The position numbers and the translations under genes are program-made. Shown piece by piece: positions 44,201 through 56,891 of a stretch of 64,000 nucleotides of DNA (positions within the stretch are counted from its first letter, which is position 1; each line of letters opens with the position of its first letter). Origin of the DNA: Syngnathus acus (Eukaryota > Chordata > Actinopteri > Syngnathiformes > Syngnathidae); NCBI RefSeq assembly GCF_901709675.1, contig NC_051093.1, forward strand, positions 7,369,553 to 7,433,552. Reading direction: 5' to 3'. Below the pieces are notes generated by a model. It ran no database searches, had not been told where the DNA came from, and saw only the letters and a list, made by a program, of their open reading frames with translations.

Positions 44201-47200
44201 ACCGTGAATGGAGCGTTGGTCCCGTAAAAGAAAGTTGTGCTACTTTATTCACTCGTTAATGAAGTCAAATGGAGAGTTCTGATAGAAGAGAAGTATAAGT
44301 TTTTATTTTTCATGAGTTAACGGTACTTTGTTGTTTTTCAACCCCGTCCTAACCGGATCCTGTTATCATGACGGTAAGTTGGTCTTTTTTTTCTTCTCTT
44401 CTCTTCAAAGCGACGTCTTTCCTTTCTTCCTTCCTCAAAGATCGACACTTTTGCAAGTGAAGCCGTTCAAATGGCAATGACTTCGTTCTGAAATGCTGTT
44501 TTGCGTTTCCCGTACACATGTTATTACATGCCATCTTTAATGAGCCATAATGGGCAACGTGTTTGTCACGGTTCAAGGGTGTGTTTTAAGTTGGTAGCTT
44601 TATGCTATTTACGCTTTCAAAACTGTTCAAACACGATCATGCTTTCCAACTCCGATTTTCTGTATTTCTAATGCCAGTCTAGCGTCTAAAAAACGTGCCG
44701 ATCGCTTTATTTACGTTATGTGATTGTTTACAGCAAAATATGTCAACTGCTGCGTGTTTTCGTGTACGCTAGCAACTGCATTGGCGCGTTGTCAACAATA
44801 AAGTAATTATACATTGTACAATATGCAAGGTAAAGTAGAAACCACCATGGACAACAAATTACCGATTGTTTTGTCTTAACTGTAATTTGTTATAAAGCAC
44901 TTAAAAAGAAAACAAAAAACGCAGTAAATTTGTACGTACATGGGCGTTGATCTGGGGGTTAGGGGCGGGGGCACTGCCCCCCCTCGCCTCCTCGATACGA
45001 CATATTGGTTGGACAAAATGCTTGTAAACATTAAACATCAGCTCAGATAGGCCCCTGTTCAACAATCTGATACAATCCAAAATATATTACCGATACATTG
45101 GAACCTCAAAGGTCAAACACAATCTGGTCTGGGATTCTGATGGAATGCCAGTTTTTGTTTGACTTTCGGCTTGGCTCCTATTTGCTTTAAACTTTTCCTT
45201 TCCCTAAACATTTGGTCTAATCTAAAGCAAAGACTCACCAAAACCTCACTATTAACTTCTGCATGTTTTTTCCTGTAGTTTAAAAAAAAAAAAAAAAGCA
45301 GAAACAGGATGACTATTGCAAATAGGTTAGGGGTTAGTTTGAAAACAATCTGTCACAGGGTTACGACAAGAGTGACTGACACTCTTACACTCTTAAAACG
45401 CCTCTCCAATGGTGATAGTGATTTCCTTGTCTGGAGAACTACGCTGTGACTTTTCGACCCTGTGACTAATGTTGCAACTTTGTTGTGGAGCACTAGAACT
45501 TGAACATTTTACATACAGTGGATATAAAAGGTCTACAGGTCACATTCATGGAGAAAAATATGAATTATTTTCTCATTTTTCGGCATTTGAGCAAGAGTGT
45601 GATGACTGTATATTCAGTGAAAGTTACATTCATCAAGCACAAATGCAATAACTGCCTGACATTGTTTGTGATTTTCTGCCCCACAGCCCGACCTCCTAAA
45701 CTTCAAGAAGGGATGGATGTCTAAACTGGATGATTGTGGAGAGGTACAAAAAAAAGCAAGTCTTTTCCATGACATTAAGTATTGAAAAGAAAAAAAAGAA
45801 AAAGATGTTAAAATGTATATTTCTATATTCAGTGGAAGAAGCACTGGTTTGTTTTGACTGATGCTGGGCTGAAGTACTACAGAGACTCCAGTGCAGAAGA
45901 GGTACGTTTAGTAGAGTTGAAGCCGAAATAAACATCATTTAAAAAATAAAACCCGCATTGAAAAATTAACTGAAAAAGGGATCTTTGGTGTTCTTGACAG
46001 AAAGATGACTTAGATGGCGAAATTGATCTGAAATCTTGCGTCAAGGTGTCTGAGTTTGATGTGGAGAAGAACTATGGCTTTCAGATACAGGTGATTGATT
46101 GTTGTTGTTTTTTTTGTTCATGTTATCAAAATGTGGCAACATCTTAGAGCATTTACATCTGTCATTCCACAGACACGAGAGGCCATGTTCACTCTTTCTG
46201 CCATGACAGCGGGAATCAGGAGGAACTGGATTGAGGTTTTAAAGAAATGCATCAGGCCCAGCACCTCACCAGACATCACACAGTAATTTCTGCATTGTTA
46301 TTAATAGAAAATCTTTTTTTTTTGTGATCTTCAATACGTGACTTTTTTTTTCTTTTTTCAAATATTCTCCACCAGGTTGCCTGATAGCAATAGTGACAAA
46401 GAAAACTCCCACTCGCGCCTACAGCTGCCTCCCCGGAGACCGTCATCGCGGCACGCCGACGTTTCCTCTGAGGTTCCTCCCTCTCAGCGCAGGTTCGACT
46501 ACGTCGAGCTGTCCCCTGTTCCTGCGTCGTCCAGCCACGCACAGGCCAATCAGAGAGCCGTCGGGGAGGGCCAGCAATGGCAGGAGGACAAGACACGAGA
46601 AGCCACGAGCAGTCAGTGGGAAGCTGTCCTGTCTCGGAAGAGCGCCAGCGGAGGTGTCAATCAAAAGCTACGCACGGAGGACGAGATCGAGAAAAAATGG
46701 GCCGAGTTTGAACGGATGCCTTTGAAGGAGAAACCGACAGTGGGGTCACGACCTTCCAGCCAGTCAGCCAATGAGGCGCTGCAGAGGGAGGTAGTGTGTG
46801 GACAGGTTTTTTGTTTAATTTGCTAACAAAAGAAACATGCAAATTAATCTTCATCTATTTCGATGAAGTATTTCCCACTTTCATCCTTTTAATACTTCAA
46901 GTATTCTTTCATTTGCTCTTGCAGTTTTCCCCATAAGTTCAAAATTTCTAGATGGAATTACAAACGATGGGGCGGAAAAAATAATAAGTGGACTTGGGAA
47001 TGCTGCAACTGCATCTTTTGCTTGCTGTGCGTTTGTGTGGTCTCTTTGGCATGATTTTTCTTATTCGCACTGCGCACACAGACCATGCTGCTCTTTTTCA
47101 TAAATGACAGCCTAACAAACATGCTAAAGGTAGAAAAATTAGGTTGTCGCTTCTTAACCACAGAGCAGCGTATTGTTCGGACCGAGTGACGCTTTACCTC

Positions 47201-49059
47201 CGTCTTCGTCTCTCTCCAGGTGGCGTCACTGAGGCTTCAGCTTGAACAACTACAGGGGGGAGGAAGGGGAGGGGACGGAGGAGGGGTGGCGGGCGGATGC
47301 GGTCCCAACGGTCCGTGCGGCCGCAGCCTGACCGCCATGGACCACGCTCATCGGCAAGCGATGGCGGAGCTGCAGAAGCAGCACGACCGCCAGATGGCGG
47401 AGTTAGAAACGGAGAAAAGCAGGCTGCTGCTGGAGGAGATTCAAGATATGTCACGAGGTCAGCTTAAATACATTTTAGGAGGCTATAATTTTAAAAAGGG
47501 ATGACTCGCACTGAAACGTTGCCAGTGGTGGATTGCGTAATGGTTCTTTGCGACTCTTGTTTCCGCAACCAAATCATCCATTTTTCTCATTCGTGAAATG
47601 TTTCATCGAATATAACTGAATTGGTTCAGGGAAGATCATGTTTTTTTAATTTTTTTTATTTTTCAGTAATGGAGGCAATCAAGAAGAAACACAAAGAGGA
47701 GCTGCAGAGAGAGGTGGAGAAGGTCAATCGACTAAGCAGTGGCTTGCTCGATCCGCCGACCTTGCACAGCCAACAACAGTAAGATGGATTTTGTCAGCAT
47801 CGCCGCTCTCCAAATGAAAGCGATGCTCATGATGACGCGTCTGCAGGGAAGAGAGTCAGGCCTTGCAGAGAGAACTCGGCGGACTGTCGGAGCGCTACTC
47901 TCAGAAGTGTCTGGAGCTGAACCGAGCTCAACAGAACAATGCTGAAAGGGAGCGGGAACTCAGTCGAAAGGAGAGAGACCTTGAGCAACTCAGGAAGGAG
48001 AACCAAGTAAGTAACACAAAAACATCGGTACACATGCATGCTTTTCATGCCAATTCATTTTGGAGAAATATTCTTTCCAGAACTTAAAGGACCGTTTGGC
48101 AGAGGAGCTCATCCGCGTACGATGTAACAACTCCGATCTGGGTCCAAAGGACAACAAAAAAGACACATCTTGTGAACTAGAGGTGAGATCCGGTATTTTA
48201 ACGTCAACACCGAAAGAAAATAAACATGACGACGTGCCCCTCGTATGCAAAGGAAGTATTTGTGCGTTTGCATCGCGAGTTGTGGCAATGAGGTGACGAC
48301 ACTGCCTCGCTCTTTTGTAAGCGGATTGTTGTAAACCGCAAGAAAGCTGCTGAAAGTTCAACTTAGAAACCTTCCTCATGCCTCCCCCCTCATTCACTGC
48401 AATAACATATTTTTAATAATCCCTTTTAAATGCCTCAAGCCTGTATTGGCTGACTAACCTAACATTTAATCTGTCGTTTGTGTTCATCATGTTACATGTG
48501 TGGCATGACTTTTGGAGCAGGAAATGGAAACCACCGTGTTGTTCCTTTTCCAGGTACTTCTCAGGGTAAAAGAAAAGGAGATTGAGTACTTACATAAGGA
48601 GATCAGCTGTCTAAGGAATGAACTGCAGTTCCTTAACACGGTACGGTACGGTACTGCGTGTGTGTGTGTGCGTGTTATGACATACTTGAACTTAACAAGA
48701 CTTCCAAGTAGTTACTTGACACCAAGATGCCACAAGATGGCAGCATCTCGTTCAGCAAAGGTCCATGATACCAAGACGTCACCAAACTTTTACTGCTCTG
48801 TGTAGACTGAGCATAAGAAAATCAAAACGTTTTGCAGACAGTGCTAATTTGCAAAAGAAAATCCACCAATAATTGAGTGTCCATCATTCACAACCAGGAG
48901 AAACGTCTGGCCAGCGAGCGATACGCCGAGGTCAATGAGGAGCTGAGTGGCATTAAAGGTCGGAGTGAGCGGGAGATCCAGAGTCTCAAGGAGCACTTGA
49001 GGCTGGCCATGGCTGCACTGCAGGAGGGCCAAAGGCTGGGGAACAGCATGGACCACTGA
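38218..49059 (+). CDS. triobp: TRIOBP long isoform, F-actin-bundling repeats plus Tara PH/coiled-coil
   Basis: TRIOBP bundles F-actin; the long forms build stereocilia rootlets in hair cells, and the Tara part binds TRIO and actin. Seventeen exons give about 1,436 residues: 38218-38457, 39193-39338, 39822-39985, 40291-42259, 42386-42503, 42949-43020, 45687-45743, 45833-45901, 46001-46090, 46173-46282, 46376-46790, 47220-47457, 47667-47778, 47847-48006, 48081-48182, 48554-48640, 48898-49059. The N-terminus [18 protein letters not shown]...CHDC parallels the human long-isoform start. The 1,969-nt exon encodes a Ser/Arg/Pro-rich region with repeated 'SSPSR' modules and '[10 protein letters not shown]', a human match. 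Next is the PH domain ([19 protein letters not shown]...[11 protein letters not shown]), then coiled coils ending [16 protein letters not shown]. The start of the second exon is the least certain boundary. Confidence 0.93.
42260..42299 (+). other. Read-through end for an N-terminal-only TRIOBP form
   Basis: If the donor AG|GTTAGA at 42260 is not used, the frame of the giant exon continues 13 codons ([12 protein letters not shown]) to a TGA at 42297. That protein would keep the repeat region and lack the PH and coiled-coil parts, comparable in layout to human TRIOBP-4. Use of this end is inferred. Confidence 0.4.
43850..44373 (+). promoter_or_regulatory. triobp: Internal triobp promoter and first exon of the short Tara form
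   Basis: A GC-rich segment inside a 2.67-kb triobp intron has a YY1-like AAGATGGCC (43917) and ends with ATCATGACG|GTAAGT (start codon 44368). Joining ATG ACG to the exon at 45687 gives [14 protein letters not shown], matching the human TRIOBP-1/Tara start [14 protein letters not shown] exactly. The resulting protein is about 535 residues, with PH domain and coiled coils only. A separate frame from 43920 ([13 protein letters not shown]...) of 49 codons has no known match. Confidence 0.82.
44374..45686 (+). other. triobp intron after the Tara first exon
   Basis: No gene is seen. A G/C palindrome GGGGGCA-C-TGCCCCC lies at 44967-44981, inside a G-rich run beginning at about 44951, and an A-run at 45282. 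Both could belong to an old transposon, but no boundaries are visible. Confidence 0.35.
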
Positions 49060-50057
49060 GAGTTCGCTGACAATCCCTGTTGTGAAAGGTTTGACTTCTT
49101 CTCAGATGCTAGCAAACAATACCCGTTGTGTTTTTGTAGCGGTTGGACCATTTAAGAATTGAAATTACGTTTGCTGTTTTGCAGGTGTGTCTTCTTGGAT
49201 GTGACTGAATGAACACATGAGAGAATATGGTCAAAGTTTGGGAGCGGACTGTGATCGTGCCTTTTTGTTTCAAGCATTCCGCCAATCAGCAGCACAGATG
49301 AGCTGTAAACTGGCTTCATTACACTGGACCACGTGTGACCAACTGCACTTTGCCATTTTTCCTAAAGCTTCTGCCTCTAGTGAGTGAAAGCATGTGAGTG
49401 CATTTTGTATTAAAACTGGAATAGTTGTCGGTATAGTTTCAGGTATTTTAGGTAATTTGATGTCAGCTTTTACTATGGATGAGCCAATAGATCCTGATGT
49501 GTCTGTTAGTGACTTGAGGCTGTTGAATGACATGACACAGAGCTACTGTCATCTCACTTTTTTTTATGCTGTACAGCTTTTTAAAAATATGCTTTGAAAT
49601 GAAAGCTTTTTTTTTTTTGTATGTTATGAACAGGAAACGTGCTTGGTTATGTGACATCTTAAACTTTATTATATTTTATTCCTTGCACTTATTTTGTCCT
49701 GCTACTTCTTCCTCATTTTTCAACCAGTTCACGCCAACTTCAACATGTTCCAAAAATTCATGCCTTCCGGGCGTTCATTTTTTTCCCCCCTTCAAAAATT
49801 CTATATTCCTAATGTTTAAGGTTTTTCAAAATACCCAATTCATTCCCTTGACACATTTAATTTACACATTTACATTGCAAATTAATATTGAGCTCATTCA
49901 AGTGTGAATTTAAAATTTCACGGTTCCAGTGGCACTTTCAGCTTATCACTATTAACGTTTTGAAGTGTAAATTGGCTCCTGTCCGCTAGACGGCGCAACT
50001 CTTTCTTACTACACCACCGTCGAGTAAGTAACACCGGAAATCTCAACAGCAGCAGTC
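49060..50057. other. triobp 3' UTR and ndufa6 upstream region
   Basis: AT-rich DNA with a candidate poly(A) signal (ATTAAA, about 49409). A short GC-richer stretch before 50058 is the likely ndufa6 promoter; GCAGTCATGGCG gives a good start context. No other gene was seen. Confidence 0.5.
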
Positions 50058-50906
50058 ATGGCGTCCACTGCTGCGACCCGGACTGCGGCTGGTGCAGCCA
50101 AAGTTGTTAAGCCCATTTTTAGCAGAGATTTGGACGAAGCGAAACGCAGAGTCCGGGAGCTTTACCGAGCCTGGTACCGAGAAGTCCCGAACACAGGTAT
50201 GTCGTTTCTGGACTGTCCCATTTTAAAGGGTTTAGGTGTCAAGGTCGTGTCTGTCAGCTAGCATTTCGCCGCTAAAGCAGCAAGTAAACAATTCTCGTTG
50301 AAGGCATATGTAATTAGGTTTTAAAAATTGTATCACTACATTGGTCGTCCCGGCGTATGTCTGCTACACTGCGTATCAACACGCTTTCTACGTCGGTTTT
50401 TCTAAAATGGAGACTGGAAGAGTCACAAGCATCCACAGTACTGAAACATTTCAGTTAGGCTTGAGCCATGTTGGCACTGCATTCAATGCATAATAACGAT
50501 CATATTAACATTTAATATGTGCAAAGTGCGGAAGAAGATGCTGCTGTATCATAGTTTTACATTTGTTTCAACAGTGGCGACGTTTCAGCTGGATATCAAC
50601 ACGCAACAGGGCCGAGACAAAGTGAGGGAGATGTTCGACAAAAACAAGCATGTCACTGACCCCCGTCTGATTGACATGTTGGTCATTAAGGTAACACATA
50701 GAAGTTTTATTTCATTCCATGTTGGATAGGCCACACTTTAGTTGTTTCCTTTCTGCATTTAATGTCACTTGCAGGGAAAAATGGAACTCCAGGAGACTAT
50801 CCACGTATGGAAACAGAAGACACATATAATGCGTTATTTCCACGAGTCTGAGGAACCACGCGGCACTGATTTCTTGTCCAAATTTTACCGTGCTAACGAA
50901 CCCTGA
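50058..50906 (+). CDS. ndufa6: NDUFA6, complex I accessory subunit B14 (LYR protein)
   Basis: NDUFA6/LYRM6 is an accessory subunit of mitochondrial complex I that binds the acyl-carrier protein through its LYR motif. Three exons (50058-50196, 50575-50690, 50775-50906) give 128 residues, the human length. The LYR motif is at residues 35-37 ([14 protein letters not shown]). Other family stretches are '[17 protein letters not shown]' and '[13 protein letters not shown]'. It is tail to tail with smdt1, the same arrangement as the human pair. Confidence 0.97.
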
Positions 50907-51630
50907 ACTCCTCCTCACCTTAGACCCCCTTGTCTACTGTGACAGGAGATCCCTTTACTGTAAATACAAATGTAACATCACACGTTCGTGTTGGTGTCTG
51001 TTAATAATGATCAAGCTTTTCCGAGATTGCTGTCAAAGGGGCCATTAAAGAGAAATATCCTAATTTGAGATTCTTATCCCAAAAGCTAAGAGCGGTCACC
51101 CATTTGTTTTGTAATATTGTTTTAGTCATGTGTACTTTATAATAGAAATTAATGTTTTTTTATGAAAATGCAAATACTGAAGAGTCACACTTGTACTGTT
51201 ACTTAAAACAAAAATAGAGCACATTATCAAAAACTTTACTACTGCATGCAAAGACAAAAACCACAAGGACATTTTCAGGCTCAAAGACAGTTAAAAAAAA
51301 AAAAAAAAAAATCCTGACGAGGGGAATGGAATTCTCAGGAAACTGGTCCCCAGTAGATGTGTCAAAATGAAATCTGAGAGAAAAAGGAAAAAACAATTGA
51401 ATGTTAAAAAGTGAATTGTTATGCCCAATCAGTTTACTGGAGCACATTGGATACAATGACATTAGTCTGAATATTATTCAGTATGTTTTATATTTTAGAT
51501 GTATTATTCAGTACATGTCAGTAGTCAACGTTGGCAAACATTGTTTCGGTTATTCTATTTACGGGTTGTAATTGAACGCAGCATTTACCTGGCTCCAATG
51601 GTGTTGTTCTTGATTGGCTCGTCGACACGC
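50907..51630. other. Shared 3' region of ndufa6 and smdt1
   Basis: Convergent 3' UTRs, with an A run at 51294-51310 and a candidate ATTAAA for ndufa6 at 51044. No independent gene is seen. Confidence 0.5.
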
Positions 51631-52046
51631 TCAGTCGTCGTCATCATCGTCCTCGGGGACGAAGATGTCGTGTTCCTCCAGAAGCTCAGCGAAGTTCTTG
51701 CTGATTCGAGTCCCCACATACAAGAAGGGAACCACTACCACCGCAATCCGCCAAAGTCCGAAGGGGGTCTGCTTCCCGGTGTCCCACACCCCGCCATAGA
51801 AATTAATTGGTTACTTAACGTTAGTCGACATAGAAGGGGAGAAGTGTTTCCCCATTCAATGGTGAAACATCCAGTACCAGAAGTGAGGCTACACGCGGTA
51901 TAAACACTCACCTTCTTCGGCTTGGGTAAAATGGCTCCGGAAGAGGAGCACACGGCCGTTCGACACGCTGTCACAGTCTTTGCCGGCGAGGCGAAGACGT
52001 TTCTGACAGCCGAGACCCGGCCAAGTCGACAAAGAGCCGACGCCAT
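51631..52046 (-). CDS. smdt1: EMRE, essential MCU regulator
   Basis: EMRE is the single-pass inner-membrane subunit linking the mitochondrial calcium uniporter pore (MCU) to MICU1. Two exons on the minus strand (52046-51912, then 51768-51631) give 90 residues (human 107). Residues 1-45 are a basic, Ser/Ala-rich mitochondrial targeting region. The membrane part includes VVVVPFLYVGTRISKNFA with the conserved GxxxS. The end EEHDIFVPEDDDDDD is the acidic C-terminal tail that contacts MICU1. The ATG at 52046 is the one that yields the targeting sequence; an upstream in-frame ATG at 52079 would add 11 residues. Confidence 0.96.
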
Positions 52047-52199
52047 GATAAGCAGCGTTTGGATGCGACACGGCAGCAATGCGGAACCACGTTGAGGAGC
52101 TGGTGAGGGAACAGCGCCACCCAGTGGTAATTTATAGGCACAGCAAACTTACCCGTATTTTTACTGTTAAAAACAAAAACATCCCAGTTGCACAAAGAA

Positions 52200-52883
52200 T
52201 TTATTTTCTCATTTTTAATACAGGAAGTTGCAGCTTACAATAAGATATCGTACTCATGAGCAGCCAAGTGAGAAAAAAATTAGAAACAGTATAAGACAAT
52301 ACATCAACTTAATAAATACTGTACAGCAATCAATCTTTTACACATAGCAACGTGAAAATTACCACATGATCATTTGAGGAGATTGTAAAGATTTGATCTG
52401 AGATCATGTAACACTGACCATTAAAAAGATTCATAAATGAATGACTGCATTTACACTTCCTTCCATTAAAACAAAGTGCCGTGATCAAGTCAGCAATTAG
52501 GCATTCAACAAAACATTTGTAAAATTCCATTCAAATAAATATACAAGTATTTAAGGAAACAAATGATAAATAACATGACTAAAAATGAGAAATACTTCAC
52601 ATTCAAATAACAGAAGAGAAATGAAGTTCCAATTAATTAGCCAAGATGTAAATAGCTTCAAATGAATCCCTTCTTAGTGCAGTTATCCAGTTGTACCCTT
52701 TCTTGTGTCCCAGCATGGTAGAAAAGCAGCATGTTACTAAAAACAATAATATTCATGCGCAGTGGTGCACATTGTATAAACTACCATCATTAAATTATTT
52801 GCACGGTGATGCTGTATATACCCATCATAAAACAGGTCAAATAAAACAGTTAATGACTTATGTTTATAAACACTTGCCCTTAC
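52200..52883 (-). other. fam234b 3' UTR
   Basis: AT-rich sequence downstream of the fam234b stop. A minus-strand AATAAA signal (TTTATT on plus) is at 52200-52205, about 150 bp from the smdt1 start. The two minus-strand genes are therefore packed head to tail. Confidence 0.55.
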
Positions 52884-55800
52884 CTAATATTTGAAGAACA
52901 GGTGTCTGTAAAACTTGTCAAGCTCAAACGTGTCAAGTTTACCAGTGACCCCAGTCTCCAAGCTCTCGCCTAATGTGACCACCCGTCCTTTGGCGATGGC
53001 CGCACGGAGTCGAATGCTCTTCACTATCCGAGCGGCGGGCTCCGAGTCGGGCGCCGGCCGTGGGGATACGGTGATGTAGGATGCATCTTTCTGCCGCTTT
53101 TCGTAGCTCACTGGCAGAAAAAAATGAAAGGTAAATTAATCATACCATGTCATTTACACCATTTTGAGAAGCTTTAGTATGACAGCAAAGACTGAGTTGA
53201 CTACTTTTGACTTCTACCTGCGGCAGCCACTGCAGTATCGGTGGTCGTCGCCAACTGCATCAGGATTGTGGGATAGGCGGGGTGCAACAGGAAGAGCTTT
53301 CGGATGACTGGTTCTGCTGCCGTAACACCCGTGGCCACCTGTGTGCAAAGTTATAAACACTATATATCCCATTTATGATCATTATATCAAAGATAACATT
53401 ATTATTATTGGATTGTGCAGGTGTGCCTGATGTTGACATTGTGTTTATAGTAGTTGAGTATTTAAATCTACTTGGATTGTCGCCATCTCAAAGCTTGTTC
53501 TCTTGGCAGACTCACAGTTGCCTTGGTGATATTCTTCTGTGCAGTGATTGGCTCGCTGGCCCAGAAGACAAAAGCTGATAGGCCAGTGGAAGTGGAGACC
53601 GCTGCCGTTTCCAAAACAAGACGGGGGCACACGAACTGTGCCGTCCAGAGAGGACGGCCATTTGCCCCGTCAATCACCTGCGCCTGTCATTCAAGAAATT
53701 AGGTAAACAAACATGCAGGATTAAATCATTCAAAAAAATTGTAATTGCATTACCTTCATAATGCCGTTTGCCGAGTGCTGAAAGAAAAGATCGAGGATTC
53801 CGTCATCATTAAAGTGTCCAGGAGTTGGTTGGCTGTAACGCACAAAGACATAATTTAAGGTGACATCACAAATTTGAGACTACAAATAAATTATTTTCCA
53901 TTCTACCTGTGTATGGGGGCGGAATTAAAGGTCCACTGTTTGCGGGCATCCCTCTGTCTGAGCACAGAGATCTTGCTGAAGCCATACACCAACACCCAGT
54001 CGCTCTTACTGGAATTCAAGTTGGAAAGCGTGTCCAGGTTGTTGTGGTAAGTGCCAAAACCGGCCACCAGGGGCAGCAAGAACTCCACACGCTCAGATCC
54101 TCTACAAAGAAAAACACAAATTAATTTCTATTTAAATGTGTGGCTTCTGAGATTCTCCCCTAAATCTCTTATGGAGGCTTTCTGCTATGTCAAACTGCGT
54201 GTTGTTGCTAAGGCCAACCTGAAGATGTGTATGAAAGAGGAGGAGGAATTTGTTTTCTTCAATCCCTCCCAGCCAGGATCCTTCTGTCTTAGTGTGGGAG
54301 TCAGCGGTAACTTGCTGGTTGCACGGATGTAAATATCCCGCAGTGAGATGGCCACGACATTACCTAGGAAAACAGATGCAGATGTTTTGGTACATTTACA
54401 ACTTCTGTCAAGTTCTATTCTTGTTGCACAATTATTCTTTATGTACCTAGGCCAAACAAGATGTAAGGTGCCCCTTGTTGAGTCTCATGCAGAAGAGGGC
54501 CAATCAGTTTCCCTTGTCCGGTGAGGTTGAATGACACAGACTGTCCGAGTGTCGCTCCAGTCAGCCCAGAAATTAACGTCAGGGAGAGATCCAGAGCCTG
54601 AAAGTGAAAAGAGCAAAATTATTCATGCGTTTCCAAATAACTGGAGGAATTCACTGTGCATGCAACAACAGTTATTATTTATTATTATTATATATTATGT
54701 AATTATATATTTTTTGCTCTGTAGATATCATTGGCCACTGCCACCCCCACAAGGAAAAAAAAAATCCTAGCTCCAGTGTGTGGAAGGGAAGTCAAGTGGA
54801 AAATGGCTGCACCTCGTTGGCAGGCAGGGTGGCTATCAGTAGATCTGGAACGGAATCTCCTTGGACATCTGGGAGTAACACAGCTTGGGATTCAATGTTC
54901 CTCAGCAGCGTGGACCACAAGTTCTTCCCTGTGAAGTCAAAGGAATCTCTTACATTGGCCTTTATACATAACGGCTTTGAGATGCTGAGATAAGTACACA
55001 AAGAAGAACATGGAGTTATCGTTCTTTGTATCTACGATAACTCTTCAGGCAAGTCTTCCAGGTCTCTCACCTGTGGTTCCATTCACAGCCATGATGATAG
55101 ACTTCCCAATGAGGAGACATACAGGTAATGGTTTCGTGTTGAGCTGCAGACCACACTGAATATACATGACTGGCTCCCACATGACTTTCCTCCACAGGAG
55201 CTGCCCATTAGCACCAGACAGGACCACGGCGCTGTAAACTGGTTGCACAACAGGACGAGTCATTCCAGTTGAGGGGACAAGTACACCATAAGAGGTCAAA
55301 GCCTTTCAGGGTTCAACCTACTTTTGTTCCCTTGTGTGGGATGCGTGTCATTGGTCCACTCGGTGACACTGAGCAGCACGTCATCCACGGAATCGCCGTC
55401 GACGTCCCATAAGGCCAGCGCAGGTGGAGTTACACCTAAATGGAAGAAAAGATCATACATAAGTTGTCAATTTTTTTGTTCCCGGACAGTAACTATTGTT
55501 CTGTTACCTCCAGCATCTCCAAGTGCTCGCTCCCATTGTGGCCTCTTTGCCAATGCTCCTTTCTGACAGGGAATCAGGAATGCACAAAGAAGCACGAGAA
55601 GCATGGCGCAAACTAGAGGCACCAGAAAAAAGGAGGCCCGCACGGCATTCTTCCTCTTCAGCCTCTTGGCTTCCTCATCCGTCCCGTGAATCCTCAGTCC
55701 AGATCCCCCAAGCTGCTCCCTGTCCTCCCTTGACGGGCTCCAGTACTGCCCTCCTTTCACATCGTCTCTGCCCTGCTGGGATTTGTTGGGGAGTCGCTCT

Positions 55801-56891
55801 CTCCAGTCGTCCTCATCCTCCTGCGCCGAATCTCCGGCCACCACAAGTCGCCCGGATCGACTTCCCCGCAGCTTTGTGGAGCCGCCGGCGCCGTGGAAGG
55901 AGTCTCGGCCCAGACCGTTGCGGGGATAGTTGAGTACCAGGTCATCATCTTCGCTCTCGTCCTCGCTGTCTGCTTGGGTGAGTGGGTCGTACTCTCCCAG
56001 CTCCGAGCCCTTTTTTCCTTCACACGCACACACACACACAAAATTATATTGTCCAAATAAAACTCGTCAACTCGTGTCAAAGGTTACCACACTTGAAAAG
56101 ATCCTTGCACAATTAAATATGTAACTTTGTCAAAAGGCCACCAAATCGCAATGTGAAGTGTTAAACATTACACACAAATAAAGTGCAGTGAATTCAATTG
56201 CGGTTTTAATGTACTGTGAAAAATAAACCAACATTTTAACATGTAAATCTAATTAATCGTAAATAAAAATGAACAAACATGAATCACTTTTAAACATACA
56301 ATGTTAATTAACCAAATAATTGCCTCAAATGGTATTTAAGCTCCTATTAGTAAATTAACATGACGTATTTTAGCATGTTATCCTTTGCACATTGTTGCAC
56401 AATACATTGTTTTTATTTTGTTTCTTTGTTTATGTAGCGCTATAAATCAGAAGAAAAATATGCAGGGATAAATTGTTAGTCTGTAATAACGTCAGTAATT
56501 ATTATTTTTTAAATATACATGATATAGGAACCTTGACGGTAACTGTGATCAATAGGACAATGGGGTCTTGGGGGGGTTACTAGCTAGCGGACTGCTAGCG
56601 GGTAGCAGAAATGCTTACAAAGGAAAATTAGCGAGTACTTCCATAAATCTATACATGCGTACGATGTATGACATTTAAAAAAAAACAAAAACACGTGCCG
56701 ATACGTTCAAGAGGCGACAGGAGAATGCAAATTAAGTGACACGTCAAAATAACGGATTTGCATGCGACAGATTCCCCGGTGTTTTGGGCAATGATCATAT
56801 ATAACAATAAACGTCACTACTTTATCTGTTGATATCATGCTATTTGCACCTTACCGGGTAGTTTTAGGGCACGGGACAAGGCTGCTGCCAT
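52884..56891 (-). CDS. fam234b: FAM234B-like single-pass membrane protein with FG-GAP-type repeats
   Basis: The biochemical role of FAM234B is not established. Twelve minus-strand exons give about 674 residues (human about 622): 56891-56855, 56017-55508, 55435-55322, 55238-55071, 54928-54813, 54597-54447, 54363-54219, 54101-53907, 53832-53754, 53677-53516, 53338-53218, 53110-52884. The start MAAALSRALKLPGKK and then LGEYDPLTQADSEDESEDD match FAM234B rather than FAM234A. A cytoplasmic acidic region precedes one hydrophobic segment (FFLVPLVCAMLLVLLCAFLI), so the topology is probably type II. The ectodomain has FG-GAP/beta-propeller-like motifs (DVDGDSVDDVLLS, DVQGDSVPDLLIA, NDDGILDLFFQ) and N-glycosylation sequons. 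The second half of exon 2 is longer than in human. The gene lies on 12p13 in human, not 22q13. Confidence 0.9.

Noticed and set aside
51499-51903. 134-codon plus-strand frame
   Set aside because: Antisense to smdt1 exon 2; the minus strand carries the unmistakable EMRE tail.
55496-55933. 145-codon plus-strand frame
   Set aside because: Antisense to the second fam234b exon.
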